A DNA stretch of 64,000 nt, taken from contig NZ_CABVIY010000005.1 in assembly GCF_902498195.1 (NCBI RefSeq), positions 372,001-436,000 of the forward strand, written 5' to 3'. Of this stretch, positions 6,981 through 15,627 are shown piece after piece. The DNA is from Pseudomonas fluorescens (GTDB lineage: Bacteria > Pseudomonadota > Gammaproteobacteria > Pseudomonadales > Pseudomonadaceae). How positions within the stretch are numbered: the first letter of the stretch is position 1; each line of letters opens with the position of its first letter. Both the position numbers and the translations under genes were made by a program. Below the pieces are notes generated by a model. That model searched no databases. It worked only from the letters and a program-made list of their open reading frames with translations, and was not told the origin of the DNA.

Positions 6981-8873
6981 ATGACCAGAAACATGAAGTT
7001 CAGCCACAAAATCCTGTTGGCTGCCGCCCTCGTGGTGGCCGTTGCATTTGCCTGTTTCATCCTGTTCAACGACTATCGCCAGCGCCAGACACTGCGCAGC
7101 AGCACCGAAGCCTCGATGCAGGAACTCGGCAGCCTGACCACCAGCAACATCCAGACCTGGCTGGAAAGCCGCATCCAGTTGCTGCAATCGCTGTCCCAGC
7201 AAATCGCCGTGGACGGCAGCGACCTGGCCAGCCTCAAGCGTGCCATCGACCTGCCCGCCTACACCGGTAATTTCCAGCTGAGTTACTTCGGCGGCACCAA
7301 TGGCGTGATGTTCTCCGTTCCGGCGGGCAACCGCGCGGCGGACTACGACCCGCGCGCCCGTGGCTGGTACAAGGCGGCCAACGGCGCTCAACAGACCATC
7401 GTCACAGAACCGTACATCGCGGCGTCTTCCGGAAAACTGGTGATCACCGTGGCCACTCCGGTGAAGCATCAAGGGCAAATGATCGGTGTATCCGGCGCCG
7501 ACATCGACCTGTCCAGCGTCAGCGCGATCATCAACTCGCTGAACTTCGGCGGTCATGGCCATGCCTTCATCGTCGGCGCCGACGGCAAAATCCTGATCCA
7601 CCCGGACAGCAAACTGGTGCTCAAGAGCCTGGCCGAGGCCTACCCCAGCGACACCCCGAAAGTCAGCCCGGGCATGAAAGAAGTCGAGATCGACGGCAAG
7701 CGCCAGTTCATCTCCTTCACCCACGTCAACGGCGTGCCGTCGGCGGACTGGTATGTGGCGCTGGTACTCGACCAGGACACCGCCTTCGCGATGCTCAGCG
7801 AGTTCCGCACCTCGGCGATCGTCGCCATGGTGATTGCCGTGGTGATCATCATTGCGTTGCTGGGCATGCTGATCAATTTCCTGATGCAGCCGTTGCTGAC
7901 CATGGGTCGCGCCATGCATGACATCGCCGAAGGCGAAGGCGACCTGACCAAACGCCTGAGCATTCACGGCCACGACGAATTCGGCGCCCTGGGGTTGTCG
8001 TTCAACCGTTTCGTGGAGCGTATTCACACCTCGATCCGCGAAGTGTCCTCGGCCACCGGCCAGGTCAACGAAGTGGCGCTGCGTGTGGTGGCGGCGTCCA
8101 ATTCGTCGATGTTCAACTCCGACCAGCAAGCCTCGCGCACCAGCAGCGTCGCCGCGGCGATCAACCAGCTTGGCGCCGCCGCCCAGGAAATCGCCCAGAA
8201 CGCCGCCCTCGCCTCCCAGCATTCCAGCGATGCCCGCGCCCTGGCCGAGGAAGGCCAGCAGGTTGTGGATAAAACCATCTCGGCGATGCATCAGCTGTCA
8301 GCGAAGATCAGCGATTCGTGCGGCAACATCGAGACGCTCAACAGCAACACGGTCAACATCGGGCAGATTCTGGAAGTGATCACCAGCATCTCCCAGCAGA
8401 CCAACCTGCTGGCGCTCAATGCCGCCATCGAAGCGGCGCGTGCCGGTGAAGCCGGTCGGGGTTTTGCGGTGGTTGCCGATGAAGTGCGCAACCTCGCCCA
8501 CCGCACCCAGGATTCGGCGCAGCAGGTGCAGAAGATGATCGAGGAGCTGCAAGTCGGCGCCCGCGAAGCGGTCAGCACCATGACTGACAGCCAGCGCCAG
8601 AGCGAGAGCAGCGTCGGCATCGCCAACCAGGCCGGCGAACGCCTGGGCAGCGTGACCCAGCGTATCGGTGAAATCGACGGCATGAACCAATCGGTGGCGA
8701 CGGCGACGGAAGAACAGACCGCCGTGGTGGAATCGATCAACGTCGACATCACCGAGATCAATACGCTGAATCAGGAAGGCGTGGAGAACCTGCAGGCCAC
8801 CTTGCGCGCGTGTTCCGATCTGGAACAGCAGGCGGCGCGGCTTAAACAGTTGGTTGGCAGTTTCCGGATTTAG
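6981..8873 (+). CDS. Methyl-accepting chemotaxis protein with dCache amino-acid-binding domain (PctA-like)
   Basis: A 630-residue chemoreceptor. Order: TM1 (about 8-28), periplasmic dCache_1 domain (30-275), TM2 (about 277-300), HAMP (QPLLTMGRAMHDIAEGEGDLTKRL), then the coiled-coil signalling domain with hairpin tip QQTNLLALNAAIEAARAGEAGRGFAVVADEVR-type sequence. The ligand domain contains Y122, R127, W129, Y130, Y145 and D174 in the YxxxxRxWY...Y...D arrangement that marks amino-acid-sensing dCache domains, and it closely resembles P. aeruginosa PctA. Amino-acid chemotaxis is therefore expected. ATG 6981 aligns with the PctA start; a longer open frame reaches back to 6729 but has no family support. 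No CheR-binding pentapeptide is seen at the C-terminus. Confidence 0.93.
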   Translation: MTRNMKFSHKILLAAALVVAVAFACFILFNDYRQRQTLRSSTEASMQELGSLTTSNIQTWLESRIQLLQSLSQQIAVDGSDLASLKRAIDLPAYTGNFQLSYFGGTNGVMFSVPAGNRAADYDPRARGWYKAANGAQQTIVTEPYIAASSGKLVITVATPVKHQGQMIGVSGADIDLSSVSAIINSLNFGGHGHAFIVGADGKILIHPDSKLVLKSLAEAYPSDTPKVSPGMKEVEIDGKRQFISFTHVNGVPSADWYVALVLDQDTAFAMLSEFRTSAIVAMVIAVVIIIALLGMLINFLMQPLLTMGRAMHDIAEGEGDLTKRLSIHGHDEFGALGLSFNRFVERIHTSIREVSSATGQVNEVALRVVAASNSSMFNSDQQASRTSSVAAAINQLGAAAQEIAQNAALASQHSSDARALAEEGQQVVDKTISAMHQLSAKISDSCGNIETLNSNTVNIGQILEVITSISQQTNLLALNAAIEAARAGEAGRGFAVVADEVRNLAHRTQDSAQQVQKMIEELQVGAREAVSTMTDSQRQSESSVGIANQAGERLGSVTQRIGEIDGMNQSVATATEEQTAVVESINVDITEINTLNQEGVENLQATLRACSDLEQQAARLKQLVGSFRI

Positions 8874-8889
8874 TGTCTGCACTGGCCTC

Positions 8890-8964
8890 TTCGCGGGCAA
8901 GCCCGCTCCCACAGTGATCTGTGTTGTTCACAAATCCCCTGTGGGAGCGGGCTTGCCCGCGAAA
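8890..8964. repeat. Paired inverted repeat, family C
   Basis: Arms TTCGCGGGCAAGCCCGCTCC and complement flank about 24 bp, between the convergent chemoreceptor and DUF924 genes. Five further copies of this family are in the window (10792, 34493, 35890, 38923, 47996). Confidence 0.88.
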
Positions 8965-8987
8965 GGGCCATCAACCGCAATGAAGGT

Positions 8988-9590
8988 CTAGAACCTTGAA
9001 CCCGGCCTGGAGAGAAATTCCAATTCCTCAGCCGTAGATTCGCGCCCCAACACCGCATTGCGATGCGGAAACCGCCCAAACTGCGCGATCACTTTCTGAT
9101 GTTTCTCGGCATAGTCCAGGTAATCGGCAAACAGCGCCCTGTCGTCTTCCGGCTGTTGCGCCAACAGCTCGACGTAGCGAGAGATGCATTCGTTTTGCAC
9201 GTCGAGATTTTCGCAGTGCTCGAACACCAGATATATAAACACCCGTTGAATGGGTCGTAACTGCCGATCGAAATCCGCAGCGATCCCTTGCGCCACGAGC
9301 GCCTGGGCCCGGGCATCGCCGGAATAGGTCTTGGGAGAGTCGCGAAAGATCATTCGCGGCAGTTGATCGAGCAACAGCACCAGGGCCAGCCAACCTTCGG
9401 GGCGTTGCGCCCACTCGGTCAATCCGCCGGCCAGTGCCTGTTCGACCAGGTCCCCGAAACGCGTCCGCGCTTCGAGGTCCTGGCTGTCACGCTTGCCGAA
9501 CCACAACTTGCCCTTCTGCGCCGCCACTTCCTTCGCTGATTCGGCCTCTCCGAACCACCAGTCGAGCAACGGCTGCCAGGGCGCGTTCAT
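8988..9590 (-). CDS. DUF924 family protein
   Basis: A 200-residue all-alpha, TPR-like protein of the DUF924 family, recognised by WWFG near residue 11, KGKLWFGKRD, LVLLLDQLPRMIFRDSP, TYSGDARA and the closing FGRFPHRNAVLGRESTAEE. It is cytosolic, with no signal peptide. The gene starts 3 bp after the fbp stop codon in the same direction, so it is translated from the fbp transcript. Its function is unknown; no catalytic motif beyond the conserved Arg/His in FPHRN can be named. Confidence 0.9.
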   Translation of the reverse strand: MNAPWQPLLDWWFGEAESAKEVAAQKGKLWFGKRDSQDLEARTRFGDLVEQALAGGLTEWAQRPEGWLALVLLLDQLPRMIFRDSPKTYSGDARAQALVAQGIAADFDRQLRPIQRVFIYLVFEHCENLDVQNECISRYVELLAQQPEDDRALFADYLDYAEKHQKVIAQFGRFPHRNAVLGRESTAEELEFLSRPGSRF

Positions 9591-9593
9591 GGT

Positions 9594-10604
9594 TTATTCC
9601 TTGTGGTAAGCCGTGGCGCGAGCGACTTCTTCTTTCGAGCCGAGGAACACGGCTACACGCTGGTGCAGGCCATCAGGCTGGATGTCGAGGATACGCTGGT
9701 GGCCGTCGGTGGAAGCGCCGCCCGCCTGCTCCACGAGGAACGACATCGGGTTGGCTTCGTACATCAGGCGCAGTTTGCCTGGCTTGGACGGTTCGCGGCT
9801 GTCGCGCGGGTACATGAACAGGCCGCCACGGGTCAGGATGCGGTGCACGTCCGCGACCATCGCGGCGACCCAACGCATGTTGTAGTTCTTTTTCAGCGGA
9901 CCTTCTTCACCTGCCAGCAATTCGCCGACGTAGCGCTGTACCGGGGCTTCCCAGTGACGCTGGTTGGACATGTTGATGGCGAATTCCTGGGTGGATTCAG
10001 GAATGGTGATGTTTTCGTGGGTCAGGACGAAGCTGCCCATTTCACGGTCCAGCGTGAAGCCCTTGACGCCGTCGCCCAGGGTCAGCACCAGCATGGTCTG
10101 AGGACCGTAGATGGCGTAACCGGCGGCGACCTGCTGGGTGCCTGGCTGCAGGAAGGCCTTTTCATTCAAGGCTTCGTTCTGGCTCAGGTATTCGCTCGGG
10201 CAGCGCAGTACCGAGAAGATGGTGCCGACCGGTGCGTTGATGTCGATGTTCGACGAACCGTCCAGCGGGTCGAATACCAGCAGGTAGGCGCCTTTCGGGT
10301 ATTTGCCCGGGATCTGGTAGGCGTTGTCCATTTCTTCGGACGCCATGCCGGCCAGGTGACCGCCCCATTCGTTGGCTTCGAGCAGGATTTCGTTGGAAAT
10401 CACGTCGAGCTTCTTCTGCACTTCGCCTTGCACGTTTTCAGTGCCCATGCTGCCCAGAACACCGCCCAGGGCGCCTTTGGATACGGCGTGGCTGATCTCC
10501 TTGCAAGCACGCGCCACCACTTCGATCAGGAAGCGCAGATCGGCAGGAGTGTTGTTGCTACGGGTCTGCTCAATCAAATAGCGACTCAGGGTAACGCGGG
10601 ACAT
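9594..10604 (-). CDS. fbp: Fructose-1,6-bisphosphatase class I
   Basis: A 336-residue class I FBPase that hydrolyses fructose 1,6-bisphosphate to fructose 6-phosphate in gluconeogenesis, essential for pseudomonads on organic acids and amino acids. Seen motifs: LVVFDPLDGSSNID-type metal site (LLVFDPLDGSSNID), GTIFSV, and NPMSFLVEQAGG followed by the sugar-phosphate-binding end. Shine-Dalgarno GGAG lies upstream of ATG 10604. It forms a two-gene unit with the DUF924 gene. Confidence 0.97.
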   Translation of the reverse strand: MSRVTLSRYLIEQTRSNNTPADLRFLIEVVARACKEISHAVSKGALGGVLGSMGTENVQGEVQKKLDVISNEILLEANEWGGHLAGMASEEMDNAYQIPGKYPKGAYLLVFDPLDGSSNIDINAPVGTIFSVLRCPSEYLSQNEALNEKAFLQPGTQQVAAGYAIYGPQTMLVLTLGDGVKGFTLDREMGSFVLTHENITIPESTQEFAINMSNQRHWEAPVQRYVGELLAGEEGPLKKNYNMRWVAAMVADVHRILTRGGLFMYPRDSREPSKPGKLRLMYEANPMSFLVEQAGGASTDGHQRILDIQPDGLHQRVAVFLGSKEEVARATAYHKE

Positions 10605-10791
10605 GGAAGGCTCCGGAGGAATGGGGGGCTAAAAACCCGCGCAGTTTAACGCGAGTCGGGGCGCATTTCCTCCTATCAGACGTGATCGGCCGAAGAGAGT
10701 TCATGCGCGGGGATTAGCGTAGTTCGAATTGGGCTGCATGTGGGTCGGGGAATGATGGCAATTTCCAGATTTTGTTTGCCTGACAGACCGT

Positions 10792-10876
10792 ATTCGCGAG
10801 CAAGCCCGCTCCCACATTTGGCCGCATTTCTGTCGCAGGAACTCGGTCAAATGCGAGAGCGGGCTTGCTCCCGAAT
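10792..10876. repeat. Paired inverted repeat, family C, one arm diverged
   Basis: The left arm ATTCGCGAGCAAGCCCGCTC is standard; the right arm reads ATGCGAGAGCGGGCTTGCTC, with three bases changed against the consensus. It lies in the 293-bp gap between fbp and the DUF3999 gene, in which no gene was found. Confidence 0.8.
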
Positions 10877-10897
10877 GGCGCACAGCGCCAGCCATTC

Positions 10898-12268
10898 TCA
10901 GGATTTGGCGGTTGGTTTGCGCAACAGACTGAACGCCATCGCCGCCAGAAACAGCACACTGAGCAACAACACCGCCCACAGGCCGAACGTCTTCCAGTCG
11001 GTGCCCGCCGGCGTCTGCACTGGCGTTGCAACGGGCGCCACGACCACCCCGCCATCAAGCGAAGCCCGGCCCAGCGTCGCCAGCTTCTGCGGGCTGTAAT
11101 CCGGTATCAGTGTCGACAAGGGCAAATTCGCGGCCTTCACCGTCGCGTTGCCCAACGCCAGCGTGTAAGGCCCCGGCCCCCGCGCCAGAAACACCAGGTG
11201 CGTGGCGCGCACGGCGAACTTCAACGCTGGCGCTTGCGCACCCAGGCCACCGCCGCGCTCGTCCACCGTTAACCTGAGCTGCTGCACGGTTTGCCCCGAC
11301 ACCTGCAATTCGTTCTGCACCACATCCTGGCCGCTCTGGGTCAGGCGATACAGCAAGCCGCTGCTCAGGGGCTGCCACGGCAGACTGCTGTCCCGGCGGC
11401 CGGCCAGCATGACCGGCGCCAGGCTGTTGGGCTGGTCCAGGTCGATCTGCACGCGTTCGACGCTGACCCCCATCGGCAACTGCCAGATGTACTCGCCCGC
11501 CTTCACGCTGCTGCCCGCCAAGGCTTGCGACCACACCAACGGCAGCGGCAGGCTGCGGGAACTGGCGCTTTGCAGCTGCGCCGACGTCAGGATCGGCGCC
11601 GACTTCGGCGTACTCCACAACAACCGCAGATAGCGCGCCGACTGTCCCGGGAGGCCGACTTCATGCTGTTCGACCCGTTCGTCGGCAAACGTCAGCCGCG
11701 CCACCTGCCCTTCGCCCCAGGACTGCCAATGCTGCAAGTCGTCGCTGGCCTCGATGGTGAATCGCTGGAAACCGTCACGCTCGCTGGTCCAGTCGAGGAT
11801 CAATTGCTGCAACGGCGCCTTGATACCGCTGGCGTCGAGTAACCAGCCCCGCAGCTCTTCTTCGCCCGCTTCCAGCTGGCTGGAGGGTTGCACTTCGACC
11901 AGCGTGCCGTTGGCGCGGGATTGCACGCGCACGCTCGGCGCGCGTTCGGTGGCGTCCGCCGAGGTGTACAGCGGGAACCATTTGACGTCGGTCAGGGTGC
12001 GATTGTCGTCGGTCTGCGCGGCTTGCCGAGCCAGGGCGTAGGCCTGCACATCGCCGACCGCATTGAACACGCGCACATCGCCCAGATCGGTCTGGCGCGC
12101 ATTCAGTTGCGCGGCCAAGGGCAGTTCGAGGCGATACCACGGGCCTTCGCCGCTCACCGACAAGGGCAACTGAGTGGCAAAGTCCGCCGGCTTTTCCTGA
12201 GCGCTGGCGGCCAGCGCCATCCCCATCGCAACAGCACCCCACCAGACCAGGTTCAACTTCAGACTCAA
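10898..12268 (-). CDS. DUF3999 family membrane-anchored protein
   Basis: A 456-residue protein with an N-terminal signal peptide (cut near ASAQ-E), a large extracytoplasmic beta-rich region (Trp/Leu-rich, with LRLLWSTPKSAPILTSAQLQ and similar strands) and one C-terminal transmembrane helix (WKTFGLWAVLLLSVLFLAAM) followed by a short basic tail. This matches the DUF3999 family. Its ATG overlaps the stop codon of the upstream DUF2339 gene by 4 bp, so the two are coupled and probably work in one envelope complex. Function is unknown; cell-envelope or polysaccharide roles are guesses. Confidence 0.88.
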   Translation of the reverse strand: MSLKLNLVWWGAVAMGMALAASAQEKPADFATQLPLSVSGEGPWYRLELPLAAQLNARQTDLGDVRVFNAVGDVQAYALARQAAQTDDNRTLTDVKWFPLYTSADATERAPSVRVQSRANGTLVEVQPSSQLEAGEEELRGWLLDASGIKAPLQQLILDWTSERDGFQRFTIEASDDLQHWQSWGEGQVARLTFADERVEQHEVGLPGQSARYLRLLWSTPKSAPILTSAQLQSASSRSLPLPLVWSQALAGSSVKAGEYIWQLPMGVSVERVQIDLDQPNSLAPVMLAGRRDSSLPWQPLSSGLLYRLTQSGQDVVQNELQVSGQTVQQLRLTVDERGGGLGAQAPALKFAVRATHLVFLARGPGPYTLALGNATVKAANLPLSTLIPDYSPQKLATLGRASLDGGVVVAPVATPVQTPAGTDWKTFGLWAVLLLSVLFLAAMAFSLLRKPTAKS

Positions 12269-15200
12269 GACGACACTCCTTCGGTTTGCGGGGCCGGCTT
12301 TTCATCGTCCGACGCCGCCTCGACGCGCTTGGGCGGCAACGGGGCGAAGTAGCCCACCACCAGCAGCAAGACACCCACACCAATGAACGAGACGATCCGG
12401 GCGAGGCCACCGCGGTTGCTCAATTCGACAAAGAACAGTTTGGCCACCACGACACCGATCAGCGCCGCGCCAATCAGCCAGACTTCCCGGCGGCCACGCA
12501 GATAACCGCCGATCATCAGGCCCAGGGCGATCAGGGTCCAGACAATGGACAGGCCGGCCTGCACCCGCATGGACTCAAGGAGCCGATCCAGCTCGAACGG
12601 CACGCCGCTCCACTGGTGCGCCGTGCGCATGACCGACGCGGTGAAGAACACGAACAGCGAAACCCCCGTGATCACCTGAGTGGCCTTGGCTGCGAATTCC
12701 CTGTTCACCCCAAGCTGGGTGACGGCGCCGCGGGACCAGACAGACACACCGAACAACGCCAGCATCAGGCCCAACTCCAACGGATTGATCAGCGGCACGT
12801 AGGGCAGTGGCTCGGCGCCCCCCTCACTGAAGGCATTCGCCAACCAGAACCAGACGAGCATCAGCAACGCCAGCGGTGCAGCGGCGTACACGCGGTATTC
12901 GCGGGCGTAGGGTGACACCGGCCACGGCCAGGCGCGGGGCGCAGCCATCAGCACCAGATACAGGCTCGGCAGAATCGCCCAGCCCAACCAGCGCCAGGCG
13001 TTGTATTGCTCGGAAAGCAACAACAAGCCATAGCGCAGTTCCAGGGCCAGCACGCCGATCAACAGCCAGCAGCCGAGTACATGAGCGGCACTCGACGCTT
13101 GCGCCGGCAACATCGGTGCCAGGCGCCGAAGCGAGACGAAATGCACCACGAACAGTACCGGCCAGACCAGCCAGCCAAAATCAGCGGCCGGGTGGTAGCG
13201 CGAGTACCAGGCCCCCAGCAGCACCAGCGTGGCAGCGGGTATCAACAGGGTGCAGAGCAGCCCCAGCGCTGGCCATTTCAGACGCAGCGCCAACGCCGTC
13301 CACAGCGCAACGCTCAGGGTCGCGACAACCAACAGAAGCGTCGCGTGCAGCGGCGACGGTGCAAAGCGCAGCACTTCACTGCCCCACGCCAGCGCCCACC
13401 AGGCCGCGCCCCACACCAGCACAATCCGGGACAAAGGCGGCAATCTCAATCGATCAAACGCCATGGCAGGGTGACCGGCTTGCAAGCGCCAGGCACCGAC
13501 CAACGCCATCACCCCCAGCATCAGCGGTGCCCAGAACCCGCCATGGGCCAGTGGCCGTAACGCTTCGCCGGACAGCGGCCACGATGCGAGAAACAGCAGA
13601 CCAGCCAACAACTGCACGGCCAGCGCGGTGAACAGCACCGCCCGCGACTCAATACGCACGCCCACCCATAAGGTGACACACCCGGCCAAGGCCCAACTGA
13701 TCACCGTGCCGTGGATCAGGAAAAACAGGGGCGCCAGCAAATAGAGGAACGTCAGGCCAAGACAGGCCAACACCGGCATGCCTTGGCGCTCCCAGGATTT
13801 TGTTTGCTCCGGTAACGCTTTATGCAGCAGGTAAAAGCTGAACAACAGCGCGACACCCAGCATCAGCGCACCCAACGGGGTGCCATCGAGCAGGCTGCCC
13901 TCGCCGCTGTGCAATTCGCCGAGAAACGCCAGCGCCGAACCCAGTTGCAGCAATAAGGCAAACGCTCGGGCCAGAGGTCGTTGCTGACGCAGGCCGAGCC
14001 AGAAAATCCCCGCGCCCTCCACCGCCCAAGCCGCGGTCGTCCAGCGCGCATCCAGCCCCAACGGAATCGCCAGGCTGGTAAAGATCACAGCCAGGGCCAG
14101 GCAGGTTTCCCCCAGCAACACTGCGCGGCCACCCATCAGCAACCGGGCCAGCCCCATGTAGAGCATGCCCAGCGCCAGCGCGCTGAATGCCGCCGCGAAC
14201 GCCATATGCTGCACCAGGGCGAACTGCAACCCGAAGCCCACCAACGGCGGACCGAACAGCAGCGTGCCATCAACGTAGTCACCCTTGCGTGCAGACCACC
14301 GCAACAACGTCTCGCGACTGCCATCCTCGGGCTTGTCGCTCATCTCCAGCAGCTTGCGACGGGCGTACAGCAAGCCGATGGCCAGGTACATCAGGAAGAA
14401 CAGGATCAGGAACGGCTCGGTGCTCCACAGCAACTCCGGGGTATAAGAGCGCAAGCCCCAGGCAAAACCGATGCCGAAGGTGCCGGCGAAGCCGATGACA
14501 TTCAGTATGCGCCAGGCCTTGAACCAGGCGATGGCCAGAATGCCAGCGTTGAGCAAGGCGAAATAGCTGAACAGGGCAACGTGGCTACCGGTTCCGGTGG
14601 AGGCCAGGATCGGTGCGGCGAAGCCGCCCAGCGCGGCAGCGGCCGCCAGCCCCATGGCATTCTGGGTCAGGGCGAGAATGGCGGAAAACACCGTGATCGC
14701 GACCAAAAAGCCAAACGCCGCCGACGGATCAAGCAACGGATGCAGGCGCATCGCTGCAAATACCGTCAGGTACAACACGGCGACCCCGGCGCCTTGCAGC
14801 ATCAGAGCGTAATGGTGGTTTCGCGCTCGCAGCCACCAGCCCAGCCCGAGCAGCGCCAGCGCCGCCGCCGCAACGCCGGTATAACGCAATTCGATCGGCA
14901 CCACGATGCCTTCGGTGGCGTAGCGCAGCAGGAAGGCCAGGCCGAGAAACAACAGCACCACGCCGACCCGCAATACGGTGTTACCGCCCAACAACCACGC
15001 GCGGGCACGGCTGATGGCGCGCTCGATGACGTTGGGGGCGTGCGCGATAGCGGGTTGTCGCGGTTCTTGCGTGGCCGGCTGCGGTTTCCAGGCATCGACG
15101 GGGTGATGTGGACCAGGGCTCGCGGGCTCGAATTCCGGTGGGAGCTCCCAGACCAGCTCAGGGGGTTCGACCGCGGCTTGCGCAATGGCGATGTCGGGGA

Positions 15201-15468
15201 GCGGGACGGTTTCGCTGGTCGGTGCCGGAGTGTCCAACGCTGTGGCACCAGAGTTTTCCAGAAGTACCAGCCGCTGCTCGACCCCATGCAACGCGACCTG
15301 CGTCTGCTCCAGCAGACGGCGCTGCTCGCGGGCCTCGGCGCCCAGACGCCCAATCAGGATGGCCTGGCCGATACCCAATCCGAGCAACGCACCCAGCAGT
15401 GCATCGCTGAATGACTCGTCGAGTAGCCAGCCCAGCACCAGGCCCATCAGCATGAAGATCCATTGCAT
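12265..15468 (-). CDS. DUF2339 family polytopic membrane protein
   Basis: About 1067 residues. A first transmembrane helix (WIFMLMGLVLGWLLD) is followed by a short coiled coil (REQRRLLEQTQVALHGVEQRL) and a Pro-rich cytosolic linker (about 70-165), then more than twenty hydrophobic helices to the C-terminus. This is the layout of DUF2339 proteins, whose function is unknown. ATG 15468 is chosen because AGGGA precedes it at 9 nt; an in-frame TTG at 15489 is less likely. The downstream DUF3999 gene overlaps by 4 bp. A very long open frame on the other strand is a GC-driven shadow. Confidence 0.9.
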   Translation of the reverse strand: MQWIFMLMGLVLGWLLDESFSDALLGALLGLGIGQAILIGRLGAEAREQRRLLEQTQVALHGVEQRLVLLENSGATALDTPAPTSETVPLPDIAIAQAAVEPPELVWELPPEFEPASPGPHHPVDAWKPQPATQEPRQPAIAHAPNVIERAISRARAWLLGGNTVLRVGVVLLFLGLAFLLRYATEGIVVPIELRYTGVAAAALALLGLGWWLRARNHHYALMLQGAGVAVLYLTVFAAMRLHPLLDPSAAFGFLVAITVFSAILALTQNAMGLAAAAALGGFAAPILASTGTGSHVALFSYFALLNAGILAIAWFKAWRILNVIGFAGTFGIGFAWGLRSYTPELLWSTEPFLILFFLMYLAIGLLYARRKLLEMSDKPEDGSRETLLRWSARKGDYVDGTLLFGPPLVGFGLQFALVQHMAFAAAFSALALGMLYMGLARLLMGGRAVLLGETCLALAVIFTSLAIPLGLDARWTTAAWAVEGAGIFWLGLRQQRPLARAFALLLQLGSALAFLGELHSGEGSLLDGTPLGALMLGVALLFSFYLLHKALPEQTKSWERQGMPVLACLGLTFLYLLAPLFFLIHGTVISWALAGCVTLWVGVRIESRAVLFTALAVQLLAGLLFLASWPLSGEALRPLAHGGFWAPLMLGVMALVGAWRLQAGHPAMAFDRLRLPPLSRIVLVWGAAWWALAWGSEVLRFAPSPLHATLLLVVATLSVALWTALALRLKWPALGLLCTLLIPAATLVLLGAWYSRYHPAADFGWLVWPVLFVVHFVSLRRLAPMLPAQASSAAHVLGCWLLIGVLALELRYGLLLLSEQYNAWRWLGWAILPSLYLVLMAAPRAWPWPVSPYAREYRVYAAAPLALLMLVWFWLANAFSEGGAEPLPYVPLINPLELGLMLALFGVSVWSRGAVTQLGVNREFAAKATQVITGVSLFVFFTASVMRTAHQWSGVPFELDRLLESMRVQAGLSIVWTLIALGLMIGGYLRGRREVWLIGAALIGVVVAKLFFVELSNRGGLARIVSFIGVGVLLLVVGYFAPLPPKRVEAASDDEKPAPQTEGVSS

Positions 15469-15521
15469 GGTCGATATCCCTAAGCGCAATCCAGGAAGAT
15501 TAGCGCAGCCAGCTCCAAAAG

Positions 15522-15592
15522 GATCGCAGCCTTCGGCAGCTCCTACAGGGATATGCGTTCACCCGTAGGAGCTGCCGAAGGCTGCGATCTTT
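15522..15592. repeat. Long inverted repeat, family B
   Basis: Arms GATCGCAGCCTTCGGCAGCT and complement enclose about 17 bp. It lies between glgP and the DUF2339 gene, both read leftwards, so it is a likely 3' hairpin of the glgP mRNA. Confidence 0.87.
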
Positions 15593-15627
15593 ATCTGCGC
15601 GCCTAGTATATCGATCCGATCAGAGAG

